Below, piece after piece: positions 6,318 to 15,662 of a DNA stretch of 22,328 nt. How positions within the stretch are numbered: position 1 is the stretch's first letter; each line of letters starts with the position of its first letter. The DNA is from an uncultured Bacteroidales bacterium. GTDB lineage: Bacteria > Bacteroidota > Bacteroidia > Bacteroidales > Bacteroidaceae. The translations under genes were made by a program, and so were the position numbers. The stretch lies in contig CALFTK010000027.1 of assembly GCA_937916465.1 (NCBI GenBank), forward strand, positions 1 through 22,328, written 5' to 3'. Below the pieces are notes generated by a model. The model saw only the letters and a program-made list of their open reading frames with translations. It was not told the origin of the DNA and made no database searches.

Positions 6318-9212
6318 TTATCTGTTGCAGATGGTTGATTTGAATGGACAATACTTGCAGGATTCCACATCTTCACACTGTTTGAAAGGTATATCTGGAT
6401 TAACTATTTCGCAAAGCAATGATTTCAGTTCTTCGCCAAAATCTTTGCAATGACTGTTTGCAAAATCGGTTACGCTTTCATTGTTCATGTTCAAGTAAAC
6501 CATGTTTTCATTGGCTCCTGAAGAGTGGCGCGTATGTAAAAGAACTGGCGCAATCTTTTTATTTGCAAACTCCGGCTGACAACATACGGTGTATGCGTAA
6601 TAGAATATCTGCAGCACCTGCGAATTACGATTCTTGCTTGGTGTGAATAGTTCTGCAATATCTTTCGGTTCATTTATCTTGCTGCCGGTTTTATAATCTA
6701 CTATACGTATTACGCCATCTTTGGAATCCATCCTGTCTATTATGCCTATAAGTTTTACCTTCAACTCTTTTCCGGTTTCAGTAGGGTGTGGTATGTTTAC
6801 CATACGCACATATCCTTCCGATTCGCTTCCTATATAGGTGAAGGGTGCGTAATGGTTCATGTCAAATTTCAGAAGATTCTCCAAATATTTGCATATTACT
6901 GAATAATTGATGGATTGCGTGCCATTATAATCGTTAGGCGATACATTGCGACCATCAAAGATCAGTTCATTAAATGCTTTTATAACATAATCCTCTATCT
7001 CTTTTTTATTATCAATCAATAGGCTTATGGCCTCTTTAGTAATGGTTCTGTTACCGCTTTTTGATGCCATGTAGTTGTAGATATCTTCTGCACATTTGTG
7101 AAACAGTGTACCAAATAACGCACTATCTATATCTCCGCTTGGTTTCTCGGGCTCTTTTAAACCGGCAATACGTTGAAAATAGAAACGAAGCGGGCAATCT
7201 ATATATTGATTTATTGCTGAAGGCGATAGAACTAAAAGCTCTTCTCCTTGCCTGTTATGTAGCAGAATATCCAATATTCGTTTACTTTTGCTTACGGAGT
7301 ATTCGCCAAGAGGATGATTGTCTCTACTTGAGTTAAGAGATTTTACGCTTATATCATTACGTTCACAGAGAAGTTGCAACAGATAGCGCGAAATTTCTCC
7401 ATTACCTATGCTGGAATCGCTGGTGCAACTATTATATAACATTGTTATGCTCTCTGCACGTTGCATTAAATGATAGAAATTATACGATGAAACGGCACTT
7501 TTTAGCTTCATTGTGGTTAATCCGAATGCGTTTCTTACGCTATATGGTATAAATGATGATTCCGATGATGTTTTGGGCAGATTTCCTTCGTTTGCCGATA
7601 GTAGCAATATATGTTTGAAATCCAGATTTCTGGTCTCAATAAGTCCCATTATCTGCATGCCGATAATAGGTTCACCGTGGAATGGTATGGTTATGTGACC
7701 TATTATATTTCTTAATAAACGGCAAAGTGTCTCCTGTTTTATATCTAACAATCCGGCCTCTATAAGCGAATGTATTCTGTTTATAGTGGTGTATATTCTG
7801 TATAAAGCCTCCTGGTTAAGTGGCTTGAACAGATCTTTATTATCTTGATTGGCTATAACAGGCGATAATAGTGTAAGTATATCTAACAGATATTGTGTAA
7901 GTTCGGAATTGCTGTCAGTAGCGCGGAAAATAATTGTCAGGGCACTATCTGTATGCAATAATTCTAACGGCACCAATCTCTGTTTGTACTTGGCTAAATG
8001 GGCAATCAAACTGTCAGTATTGGATGATAACTGTTTGACAAACGGATTGCTTAGTATGTGTGTGCACTCTTCTATATTGCACTTACCCGAATTGTGCAGA
8101 AATGATCGCTGCATATCCAATAGCAAAGATATTAGGTTGTAAAGTGTGGTCTCTGTCATTGCGTAACCCATAGTTACGTTTATGGCATTTACCATACTGT
8201 CAGGAATAGAGTGTAGGGCGGGCTGTAACAGTGTCTCATCGCAAAGCACTATGGCGCACTCTTTATCTATCTTATTATTCAATTTTTCTAACCAGTTAGG
8301 TATATAGCGTGCCTGTTCATTGTTGGTGGTAGCCTCAATTATATCTATCTGTTTTGGCTTCTCCATATTGTTGAACAGTTCGCTGTCAGTAAGTGCGTTT
8401 GGAAAAAGTGTCAGATTGTGACGCATAAACATTCCTGCTTCGTGTGCAGGATTGCTTAAGTATGATTTATCATAATCCCAATAGAAAATGGCTTTGCCGT
8501 TGGCTTGTAAGAATTTGAAGAGTTCTTCTTCTACTTTAGTCAGACTGTTAAAGCCTATAATGACATATTTGTCTGATTTGAAATGTGATATATCCAGATG
8601 CTCTATAACAGAACGTTGTAACATTCCGCTATAGGCTCTGTTTTCAGAATTCAAAGAACTGCGGAATTTTGTGTAAATTGCTTCCAGCGATCCCCATATA
8701 TCATAGAATTTCTCTTTTAGATTAGTCTCTCTCTTATTCCCCATTTCATTGAAGAAATATTGCAGGGCTTCTTTTTGTTCAGAAGATAAATAAGAGAGAT
8801 CTTTCGATATGATATTCTGTTCTTTGAGAACAGCAAACAGTTGTTGGGGGTTTACCAGATTTTTATCTATATCGTCAAAATCGGCTATCATTATTTCACC
8901 CCATGACCAAAAAGAGTCCAATGTCTCGCTACTGTTTGTAACCTCTTTGTAAACAGTGTGTAGTTTGCAGACTAATTCAATAGGGTCAGATTGTTCTATA
9001 TTGGTTTGTGATTGGAATAGTTCTTCTATGGTCAGATAATTTGGTGACCAAAAAGGTTGTGAAGAACATTGTGCCAAATAGTCATCAAAAAACAAACGTG
9101 CGCGTCTGTTTGGGAATACTACTGTTATTCCGGATAGTCCGGTTACTGCGGAACAGTAGTTGTTATATAGATTCTGAGCGGTTATTTTTAGAAACTGTTC
9201 CATAGTTAGCAT
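6318..9212 (-). CDS. addB: AddB-like subunit with PD-(D/E)XK iron-sulphur nuclease
   Basis: This 964-residue protein is the partner of the AddA-type helicase upstream in the RecBCD/AddAB class of double-strand-break resection enzymes. The N-terminal two thirds form a degenerate helicase fold: FPNRRARLFF (33-42) stands where AddB of Firmicutes has a P-loop, and no GxGKT is present, so it should not bind ATP. The C-terminal nuclease has SPSAINQYIDCPLRF (663-677), H705, GIIDR with D827, and VDYKTG with D839/K841. Cysteines C673, C952, C955 and C962 fit the Fe4S4 staple of AddB nucleases; C946 is extra. The start ATG at 9212 overlaps the addA stop in ATGCTAA, so translation is coupled; ATG 9203 is an alternative. 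The symbol is by architecture and context, because overall similarity to Bacillus AddB is low. Confidence 0.82.
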   Translation of the reverse strand: MLTMEQFLKITAQNLYNNYCSAVTGLSGITVVFPNRRARLFFDDYLAQCSSQPFWSPNYLTIEELFQSQTNIEQSDPIELVCKLHTVYKEVTNSSETLDSFWSWGEIMIADFDDIDKNLVNPQQLFAVLKEQNIISKDLSYLSSEQKEALQYFFNEMGNKRETNLKEKFYDIWGSLEAIYTKFRSSLNSENRAYSGMLQRSVIEHLDISHFKSDKYVIIGFNSLTKVEEELFKFLQANGKAIFYWDYDKSYLSNPAHEAGMFMRHNLTLFPNALTDSELFNNMEKPKQIDIIEATTNNEQARYIPNWLEKLNNKIDKECAIVLCDETLLQPALHSIPDSMVNAINVTMGYAMTETTLYNLISLLLDMQRSFLHNSGKCNIEECTHILSNPFVKQLSSNTDSLIAHLAKYKQRLVPLELLHTDSALTIIFRATDSNSELTQYLLDILTLLSPVIANQDNKDLFKPLNQEALYRIYTTINRIHSLIEAGLLDIKQETLCRLLRNIIGHITIPFHGEPIIGMQIMGLIETRNLDFKHILLLSANEGNLPKTSSESSFIPYSVRNAFGLTTMKLKSAVSSYNFYHLMQRAESITMLYNSCTSDSSIGNGEISRYLLQLLCERNDISVKSLNSSRDNHPLGEYSVSKSKRILDILLHNRQGEELLVLSPSAINQYIDCPLRFYFQRIAGLKEPEKPSGDIDSALFGTLFHKCAEDIYNYMASKSGNRTITKEAISLLIDNKKEIEDYVIKAFNELIFDGRNVSPNDYNGTQSINYSVICKYLENLLKFDMNHYAPFTYIGSESEGYVRMVNIPHPTETGKELKVKLIGIIDRMDSKDGVIRIVDYKTGSKINEPKDIAELFTPSKNRNSQVLQIFYYAYTVCCQPEFANKKIAPVLLHTRHSSGANENMVYLNMNNESVTDFANSHCKDFGEELKSLLCEIVNPDIPFKQCEDVESCKYCPFKSTICNR

Positions 9213-12200
9213 TTTATTGTTTTGTTACTATAAACATACCAAATGTATCCTTCTACGTGTGTGAATCCCATCTGTCTCAGAAGTGATATATATTCTTGGA
9301 CTTGATGCATATAGCCTTCGTATTCCTTTCCAAATTTGAAATCAACCACAATAGCTTTGTTGCCGTTTATCATAACTCTGTCAGGAATACGTTTTTGTGT
9401 AGTTCCGTTATCTCTGAATAGTATGGATGTTTCATTTAGTAGTTTGTAATTGCCATCAAACCACTCTTTGACTTCGGGCTTGTCAATAGCTTTATGTATA
9501 AACTGTTTAATTGATTCTGCACTTTTAGCACTGTCAAACAATCCTTCGGCAAGCATGCGGTCTGTCTCTCTGTCAATATCTTTTACAGTATTGATAGTGG
9601 AGAATAGTCTGTGTAGCAGTTTGCCTTTTTCTATGTACGATTCGGTTTTGTTGCTTTCTTGAGTATTATCAGACATATATCTCATAGATTCAGTAGATTG
9701 TTTGAATTGGGTGCTCATGGGATAATGACACATATTTATGGTCTGACTCTCCTTTTCAGTAGTAAGTGGGTTCTTGGATTCTTTCTCTCTTTCTCTCTTC
9801 TCCCCAGGCATTATATTCCCTGTAGTATATGATGTGATATGCTCGTTATGAGTGGTCTCTGTCTGACCTTCTGCAAAATAAGTGAGTATGTCGTATGTAC
9901 TGAACCCGTTTCTTTTGCTTTTGGTTTGTCCTAATACTATAAGGTTGGCTACAGCTCTGGTAAAGGCTACGTAGAGCAGATTCAAATTATCAACCAGTGT
10001 GTCACCATACTCATCTTGGTAATCATCGGAAAAAACAGACTCTTTAAGCGTAGCTGTACAATCTATAGGAAGCAATGGTAATTTGTTGAAAGGTTCTCTC
10101 TTTGGTTCTACCCATAATTTGCTCTTGCTCTCTATCAGCCAATTGCAATAGGGTAGTATTACGGTATGAAATTCAAGTCCTTTCGATTTGTGTATTGTCA
10201 TAAGCCTAATGCTATCAGTGTTACCCATAGCTATTGGCTTTCTGTGCAGAATATTATCCCATTCTTCAATGAATAGGGATAAACTGTTGCTCTTTTTTTG
10301 GGTGAATAGACGTATTCGGTCAAAGAAAGAGAATAGATAGGCATCTTGGTTCTCTATTCTGTCTATTTCCAATATTCGGTAAAGTTCTTCAGCCATTTCG
10401 TATAACGGCAAATGAGTAAGTCTTTCTACCGATTCCAAATATGCCGATGGAATGTTGCTTATGATACTTTCCGGTAAGAGAGCATCAAACGTTATGGGCT
10501 TATTGTTTACATATTGATTCCACTCAATAGCAAGTGCAGCAAGCGATATTTTATCTGTAGGATTGCTGATGTAACGCATTGCGTTGATGATGATTCTCAA
10601 TGCAGGCGATGTCTCCATATAGAAAGCTTCGTCAGATACCATTCTGTATTCAGGCCTGTTTTCTGCAAACCAACTGCAAATTTGTGCAATATCTTTGTTC
10701 CTTCGTGTCAGGATAGTTATATCGCCTTGATTAACTCCTGCCTTGGTAAGCCTCTCTAAATGTTCTGCAATTATACCCGGCATAAGTGCAGAATCGTCGT
10801 CCAAATTCTTGTTGTTATGAAGTTCCAAACAGATGTAGCCACTACAACCTTTCTTGTTGCTTTGTTGGCATACGTCGGAGTATGCACCGGATATGCTGGG
10901 GTGTTCTGTAGTGAATGTACCTTTATATACTTCCGATAGATACGATTGTGCTATAGGGAAAAACAGATTGTTGAACTCTATAACTCTGCTGTGGCTTCTA
11001 AAATTGGTGTTTAGAGTAATGGTTTTGGGATTATATATGGACATTTCTTGCTCTATACCCGTATTCAGGATGTTCCAATCGCCATTTCTCCAACGATAGA
11101 TGGATTGTTTGACATCGCCTACCACCAAACACTCTTTGTTTTGCGATAAACACTCAATGAGCAATAGACGAAGGTTCTTCCATTGCAGACGAGATGTGTC
11201 TTGGAATTCGTCTATCATTATATGTTTTGTAAAACTTCCGGTATTTTCAAATACAAAAGATGTGTCACCCTCTTCAAGCTGGCTTAGCAGGTGAGTGGTG
11301 TCTGCAAGTACAAAGCGATCTTGTTCGCTGTTTTGAGCGGTTATCTCTTTGCGTATAGCCAACAACAGACTCAGTTCGTTCAAGTATCGTTTGGCTGCAG
11401 AATATGAGTTGTTGATGTAGATGTATTCTGTATAACTATCTTTTGCTTGTTGTAATAAATCTACAATGATGTCCGACAGGGTGTAGGCATTCCCAACTTT
11501 GGTTAATCCGGCTTTTTTCAGAATGCCTTCTGCACCTTTTTCTATACATGAATTAAATGTTGTACTTATGCCTTTTTCTAACACTAATCCTGCCTCAATC
11601 TGGGCAAATAACTTTGAAGGGTAGCTTGCTACGTAACTACCGTAATCGGGATTATCATCAATTAACTTCAGTATCTGTTTGCCGCAGTCACAGTGCTTTT
11701 TAGCCAATGTTTCTATCTGTTCTTTGCACTTGTTCAACTCTTTGCGATAGTTAGCTATGCTGTCGGACTGTTGCAGATATGTTCTTAAATCGTCGCCTTT
11801 TTCAAGAAAAGATTCCTGAAACAGTTGGTTGCTGAATGCTTTTATCTTGCTGTCAATATGCCAATTGGAATCGTTTTCTATGTTCTCTATTACGTACTGT
11901 ACTACATCGTTGTTTTCTCTTGTTCCCGGCTTTAGCTCTGCCAGAAATGTATCTACAGCATCAGAAATAACAGAATCTGTGTCCAATTCCAATGTCATGC
12001 CTGAACCAAGTTGCAGTTCACGGGCTAATCCACGTAAAACCCTCTGGAAGAAACTGTCTATGGTCTCTATGCGGAAATGGCTGTAATCATTCAGTATGAG
12101 ATTCAGCGCTTTTAGAGCATTCTCTTTAATTGTACTTTCGGTAAATTTGTCGGGCAGGAACTCTTTTACTTTTTCTAAATATGATGCCGATTCTTCTAAC

Positions 12201-12412
12201 CCGTTTCCAATGCCGTATAGTTGGGATAGTATACGCTGTTTCATCTCTGCTGTAGCCTTGTTTGTAAAGGTTACAGCCAATATATGACGATAATCGGAAG
12301 GTTCTCTGACTACCATTGCAATGTATCGTACCGCCAATGTGAATGTCTTTCCTGAACCTGCCGATGCCTTGTATAAAGTAAGTAATGATTGTTCCTGTCT
12401 TGCCATAGACAT
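9206..12412 (-). CDS. addA: AddA-like UvrD/Rep helicase-nuclease
   Basis: This 1068-residue superfamily 1A helicase carries a C-terminal nuclease. The helicase motifs are in order: Walker A ASAGSGKT (16-23), Ia AVTFTNKATAEMK (46-58), II MIDEFQDTS (399-407), III VGDVKQSIYRWR (431-442), IV NTNFRSH (468-474), V MTIHKSKGLEF (738-748) and VI LLYVAFTRA (812-820). The nuclease has PDRV (D1011) and VVDFKFG (D1024, K1026), the AddA/RecB signature, followed by the QVQEY helix. AddAB unwinds and cuts broken DNA ends to make 3' tails for RecA. addB follows with an overlapping start. The start is ATG 12412 or 12406. On the minus strand, TATTTTTG lies just upstream as a possible -7 box. Confidence 0.9.
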   Translation of the reverse strand: MSMARQEQSLLTLYKASAGSGKTFTLAVRYIAMVVREPSDYRHILAVTFTNKATAEMKQRILSQLYGIGNGLEESASYLEKVKEFLPDKFTESTIKENALKALNLILNDYSHFRIETIDSFFQRVLRGLARELQLGSGMTLELDTDSVISDAVDTFLAELKPGTRENNDVVQYVIENIENDSNWHIDSKIKAFSNQLFQESFLEKGDDLRTYLQQSDSIANYRKELNKCKEQIETLAKKHCDCGKQILKLIDDNPDYGSYVASYPSKLFAQIEAGLVLEKGISTTFNSCIEKGAEGILKKAGLTKVGNAYTLSDIIVDLLQQAKDSYTEYIYINNSYSAAKRYLNELSLLLAIRKEITAQNSEQDRFVLADTTHLLSQLEEGDTSFVFENTGSFTKHIMIDEFQDTSRLQWKNLRLLLIECLSQNKECLVVGDVKQSIYRWRNGDWNILNTGIEQEMSIYNPKTITLNTNFRSHSRVIEFNNLFFPIAQSYLSEVYKGTFTTEHPSISGAYSDVCQQSNKKGCSGYICLELHNNKNLDDDSALMPGIIAEHLERLTKAGVNQGDITILTRRNKDIAQICSWFAENRPEYRMVSDEAFYMETSPALRIIINAMRYISNPTDKISLAALAIEWNQYVNNKPITFDALLPESIISNIPSAYLESVERLTHLPLYEMAEELYRILEIDRIENQDAYLFSFFDRIRLFTQKKSNSLSLFIEEWDNILHRKPIAMGNTDSIRLMTIHKSKGLEFHTVILPYCNWLIESKSKLWVEPKREPFNKLPLLPIDCTATLKESVFSDDYQDEYGDTLVDNLNLLYVAFTRAVANLIVLGQTKSKRNGFSTYDILTYFAEGQTETTHNEHITSYTTGNIMPGEKREREKESKNPLTTEKESQTINMCHYPMSTQFKQSTESMRYMSDNTQESNKTESYIEKGKLLHRLFSTINTVKDIDRETDRMLAEGLFDSAKSAESIKQFIHKAIDKPEVKEWFDGNYKLLNETSILFRDNGTTQKRIPDRVMINGNKAIVVDFKFGKEYEGYMHQVQEYISLLRQMGFTHVEGYIWYVYSNKTIKC

Positions 12413-12430
12413 TATATTTTTGCTATCTTA

Positions 12431-12438
12431 CAAAAATA
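12431..12438 (-). promoter_or_regulatory. Possible -7 box for addA
   Basis: On the minus strand this reads TATTTTTG, a match to TAnnTTTG, 18 nt before the addA ATG at 12412. No TTTG lies 19-21 nt further upstream, so only half of the promoter is supported. Confidence 0.35.
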
Positions 12439-12455
12439 GTGATTGTTTTTATTAT

Positions 12456-12463
12456 TACCTTTG
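12456..12463 (+). promoter_or_regulatory. -7 box for panB
   Basis: TACCTTTG is an exact TAnnTTTG match 31 nt before the panB ATG. No TTTG was found at the proper -33 distance. The box supports starting panB at 12495 rather than further upstream, where the frame stays open through the antisense of addA. Confidence 0.5.
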
Positions 12464-12494
12464 CCTATCTAAAAAAACTTTAAGTTTATTAATT

Positions 12495-13316
12495 ATGGGA
12501 TATATTTCCTCGGATGACAAAAGAAAAGTAACAACCCAAAGGTTGAAAGAGATGAAACAGCGTAGTGAAAAAATAGCTATGCTGACTGCCTACGATTATA
12601 CTATGGCTAAGATAGTTGATGCGGCAGGTATTGATATAATTTTGGTAGGCGATTCTGCTTCGAATGTTATGGCAGGTAATATGACTACTTTGCCAATCAC
12701 ACTCGATCAGATGATTTATCATGCTAAATCGGTGGTACGTGCAGTCTCAAGAGCATTGGTAGTGGCTGATATGCCGTTTGGTACATATCAGATTAGTGAT
12801 GTGGAAGCAGTTACCAATGCTATTAAAATAATGAAAATCTCACATGCAGATGCACTTAAATTAGAGGGTGGCGCAGAGATTCTGCCTTCTGTACGTAGAA
12901 TATTGGATGCTGGTATTCCTGTTATGGGACATTTAGGACTTACACCACAGTCTATAAATAAGTTTGGTACATACGCTGTACGCGCTAAAGAGGAAGCTGA
13001 AGCCGAAAAATTGATAGCCGATGCACATCTTTTGGAAGAGGCAGGTTGTTTTGCTATTGTATTGGAAAAGATTCCTGCAGCTTTGGCAGAGAGAGTTGCA
13101 TCTGAACTCACTATACCTGTTATAGGTATTGGTGCAGGTGGCGGTGTAGATGGTCAGGTACTGGTTGTGGCCGATATGCTTGGTATGAACAATGATTTCA
13201 GCCCTCGTTTCCTGCGTCGTTATGCAGATCTCTATACCATTATAACACAGGCTGTTGGTAATTATGTAGAAGATGTAAAGAGTAGGGACTTTCCTAACGA
13301 AAAAGAGCAATACTAA
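12495..13316 (+). CDS. panB: 3-methyl-2-oxobutanoate hydroxymethyltransferase
   Basis: This 273-residue TIM-barrel enzyme transfers a one-carbon unit from 5,10-methylenetetrahydrofolate to alpha-ketoisovalerate to make ketopantoate, the first committed step of pantothenate (and so CoA) synthesis. Visible motifs are TAYDY (31-35), VGDS with Mg ligand D53, ADMPFG with D92, KLEGG with K122/E124, GHLGLTPQ (145-152), LEKIP with the probable base E191, and GIGAG (211-215). The length is normal. The frame is open back to 12321, but that stretch is the reverse of addA and precedes the -7 box at 12456. The gene stands alone between divergent addA and convergent lptG and ends in a hairpin, so it is probably monocistronic. 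Confidence 0.95.
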   Translation: MGYISSDDKRKVTTQRLKEMKQRSEKIAMLTAYDYTMAKIVDAAGIDIILVGDSASNVMAGNMTTLPITLDQMIYHAKSVVRAVSRALVVADMPFGTYQISDVEAVTNAIKIMKISHADALKLEGGAEILPSVRRILDAGIPVMGHLGLTPQSINKFGTYAVRAKEEAEAEKLIADAHLLEEAGCFAIVLEKIPAALAERVASELTIPVIGIGAGGGVDGQVLVVADMLGMNNDFSPRFLRRYADLYTIITQAVGNYVEDVKSRDFPNEKEQY

Positions 13317-13335
13317 ACGTATAGTATTGCACTTT
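13307..13335 (+). terminator. Terminator of panB
   Basis: GCAATACTA (13307-13315) pairs perfectly with TAGTATTGC (13322-13330) over a 6-nt loop, and ACTTTT follows. The left arm covers the last panB codons and part of the stop. Confidence 0.7.
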
Positions 13336-13351
13336 TATATCCATATAGCAG

Positions 13352-13377
13352 AGCGTCCAAATGTCTATTTGGGCGCT
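13352..13377. terminator. Hairpin between convergent panB and lptG
   Basis: AGCGTCCAAAT (13352-13362) pairs with ATTTGGGCGCT (13367-13377), 11 bp with one G-U pair and a GTCT loop. It spans the lptG stop codon at 13365-13367 and its last three to four codons. The U-tracts on both sides are poor, but position and stability fit a terminator, chiefly for the lptG operon. Confidence 0.55.
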
Positions 13378-14474
13378 TTGTAGTATAGGAAGATGGCTAT
13401 GAACAAATATACTATGTTTGGTAGCCATTCAGCCCAGAATGCCGACATTGTTCCTGCAACAGCAAAGGTTGATGATATAGACTGGAAAAGAATGTAGCCA
13501 AAACTTAGACCTAAACCTATTCCAAGATATAAACCCATACCACCCTTTACTTTTCTGCTTGATAGCGATACGCCAATAATAGTCAGAATAAACGATGCAA
13601 ATGCCATTGCATACCGTTTGTGATACTCTATTTCAAATACCTGGATATTTCCAAAACCTCTCTGTTTTTGTCGCTTGATGTACTCTTTGAGTTCAGGAGA
13701 AGTCATAGTCTCTTGCTGACCTTGTGTAATAAGAAAGTCATTTGGCTCCATAGGTATTATTGTGTCAAGTTCAGAACCTTGACGAATTACCTCTACGTCG
13801 CCGGAAAGGTCTCTTATCATATAGTTTTTAGCTATCCAATGATGTTTGTCGGTTGACAGGGTGTCGTATTCTATGCTACGAGCAGTCATGTGTGACACCA
13901 ATTTCTTATCGACAAACTTATCTAATGTAAAACGATAACCCATCTGGTTGTATGTCTCAAAACGTTCCATATATGCTATCACGCCTTCATCTACTTCCAA
14001 TTGTATGTTTCTTGCAGATGTAGATGAACTCTTCTTCTTGTTCATATAGACGTTTTTGAACTCATTCAGCGTGACATTTCCCTTTGGTATAACATAAGAT
14101 CCCAATCCCAATGTAAGCAGGGCGATGAATGCCGCAGATATCAGATAGGGCACCATCATTCTTTTAAAACTGAGTCCGGTAGAGAACATTGCGATAATCT
14201 CTGAATTATCGGCCAGTTTTGAAGTAAAGAAGATAACTGCTACAAATACAAATAACGGGCTGAACAGATTTGCAAAGTATGGGATAAAGTTAAGATAGTA
14301 ATCAAAGATAACCGCATGGAACGGTGCTTCCTTTAATTTATCTATGTGCTCGTTGTAATCGAACACTACCGATATGGCAATTATCAGCGCAATAGAGAAG
14401 AAGTAGGTTCCAAGAAACTTCTTTATTATGTACCAATCTAATTTGTTCAGTATTTTAAATCTGAATTTTCCCAT
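13365..14474 (-). CDS. lptG: LptF/LptG family lipopolysaccharide export permease
   Basis: This 369-residue inner-membrane protein is of the YjgP/YjgQ family, a membrane part of the LptB2FG ABC transporter that lifts LPS out of the inner membrane towards the periplasmic bridge. Hydrophobic segments fall at about 21-39, 60-84, 106-128, 288-303, 314-332 and 347-366, giving six membrane helices. The large periplasmic beta-jellyroll domain lies between helices 3 and 4 (about 130-285). The conserved cytoplasmic stretch near SKLADNSEIIAM (85-96), which contacts the ATPase in this family, is present. It starts 19 nt after tgt and is the last gene of the lon-tgt-lptG run. LptF and LptG are hard to tell apart from one sequence; the family call is firm, the letter less so. 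Confidence 0.9.
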   Translation of the reverse strand: MGKFRFKILNKLDWYIIKKFLGTYFFSIALIIAISVVFDYNEHIDKLKEAPFHAVIFDYYLNFIPYFANLFSPLFVFVAVIFFTSKLADNSEIIAMFSTGLSFKRMMVPYLISAAFIALLTLGLGSYVIPKGNVTLNEFKNVYMNKKKSSSTSARNIQLEVDEGVIAYMERFETYNQMGYRFTLDKFVDKKLVSHMTARSIEYDTLSTDKHHWIAKNYMIRDLSGDVEVIRQGSELDTIIPMEPNDFLITQGQQETMTSPELKEYIKRQKQRGFGNIQVFEIEYHKRYAMAFASFILTIIGVSLSSRKVKGGMGLYLGIGLGLSFGYILFQSISSTFAVAGTMSAFWAEWLPNIVYLFIAIFLYYKAPK

Positions 14475-14493
14475 TATCTCTACTTTTAGTTTG

Positions 14494-15633
14494 TTATAAA
14501 CGTTGCATAAAACGCTTTACCATAATCTGTTTCCAACTGCTGTAGTTGTCTGCAAGTATATTCTTTCTGGCTTCGCCAACCATCCATAGATAGAATGCCA
14601 GATTGTGGATTGATGCTATCTGTAGTGCCAAATACTCTTTGGCTTTGAATAGATGGTGCAGGTAAGCTTTTGTGTATAGTCTGTCCACGTATGATGCTCC
14701 GTCCGGTTCAATAGGAGAGAAATCGTTCTCCCATTTTTTGTTTCTTATGTTTATAATACCGTCTTTGGTAAAGAGCATTGCATTCCTGCCATTTCTTGTA
14801 GGCATTACACAGTCAAACATATCAATTCCACGTTCAATGCCTTCTAAAATGTTTTCCGGAGTACCTACACCCATTAAGTACCTGGGTCTGTCTTTAGGTA
14901 GAATACTATTCACAACCTCAATCATTTGGTACATAACTTCTGCAGGTTCGCCTACTGCCAATCCGCCAATAGCATTTCCTTCTGCATCTTTTGATGCAAT
15001 ATATTCTGCCGATTTGGTTCGCAAATCTTTATATACGCAACCCTGAACAATGGGGAATAGAGACTGATGATAACCATACTTAGGCTCAGTTTCGTTAAAA
15101 CGAGTTATGCATCGGTCTAACCATCTGTGGGTACGTTCCATAGATTTTTTAGCATAGTTGTAATCGGCTGTTCCCGGTGTACATTCATCGAAAGCCATTA
15201 TTATGTCTGCACCTATGGAACGTTCTATATCCATCACTCTTTCAGGGGTAAACAGATGACGCGAACCATCTATGTGGGACTGAAAAGTTACACCCTCTTC
15301 TGTCATCTTGCGTAATCCTGTTAGAGAGAATACCTGGAAGCCACCGCTGTCTGTTAGCATTGGACGGTCAAAACCATTGAATTTATGCAATCCACCTGCC
15401 TGTTCCAGTATCTCTAATCCGGGACGCAGATACAGATGATAAGTGTTGCCTAAAATAATTTGTGCCTTAATGTCATCCTTCAGTTCGTCAACATGTACAG
15501 CCTTTACAGAACCTACGGTACCCACAGGCATAAATATGGGTGTCTCTATCTGACCGTGGTCAGTAGTTATAACTCCCGCACGAGCCTCTGTGGCTGAATC
15601 GGTATGTTGTAGTTGAAATGTTAGTTTAGACAA
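14494..15633 (-). CDS. tgt: tRNA-guanine transglycosylase
   Basis: This 379-residue TIM-barrel enzyme exchanges guanine 34 of tRNA-Asp, -Asn, -His and -Tyr for a queuosine precursor (or queuine). The base-binding and catalytic motifs are intact: TDSGGFQ with D95, VQGCVY (196-201), GGLAVGEP (223-230), and MFDCVMPTRNGRNA with the nucleophile D274. The usual zinc site is changed: the CxCxxC of the family aligns with G312, S314 and D317 in PDGASYVDR, while the fourth ligand, His in SIHNL (H343), remains. The first codon is TTG at 15633; no ATG or GTG occurs between the lon stop and it in frame, and the next Met (residue 35) is inside the barrel. It lies 29 nt after lon and 19 nt before lptG. Confidence 0.95.
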   Translation of the reverse strand: MSKLTFQLQHTDSATEARAGVITTDHGQIETPIFMPVGTVGSVKAVHVDELKDDIKAQIILGNTYHLYLRPGLEILEQAGGLHKFNGFDRPMLTDSGGFQVFSLTGLRKMTEEGVTFQSHIDGSRHLFTPERVMDIERSIGADIIMAFDECTPGTADYNYAKKSMERTHRWLDRCITRFNETEPKYGYHQSLFPIVQGCVYKDLRTKSAEYIASKDAEGNAIGGLAVGEPAEVMYQMIEVVNSILPKDRPRYLMGVGTPENILEGIERGIDMFDCVMPTRNGRNAMLFTKDGIINIRNKKWENDFSPIEPDGASYVDRLYTKAYLHHLFKAKEYLALQIASIHNLAFYLWMVGEARKNILADNYSSWKQIMVKRFMQRL

Positions 15634-15662
15634 TTTTATGGCTTGTTTTATAGTTAGTCAGT

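Noticed and set aside
6316..6351. Methyltransferase start at 6351
   Set aside because: It would overlap addB by 34 nt; the ATG at 6315 follows the addB stop by 2 nt and fits the family better.
12321..12494. Upstream extension of panB
   Set aside because: It runs antisense through the addA start and precedes the panB -7 box; PanB homology begins at 12495.
14672..15046. Long plus-strand frames opposite tgt, lon and addAB
   Set aside because: They are antisense shadows of well-supported genes, with no family features and no promoters.
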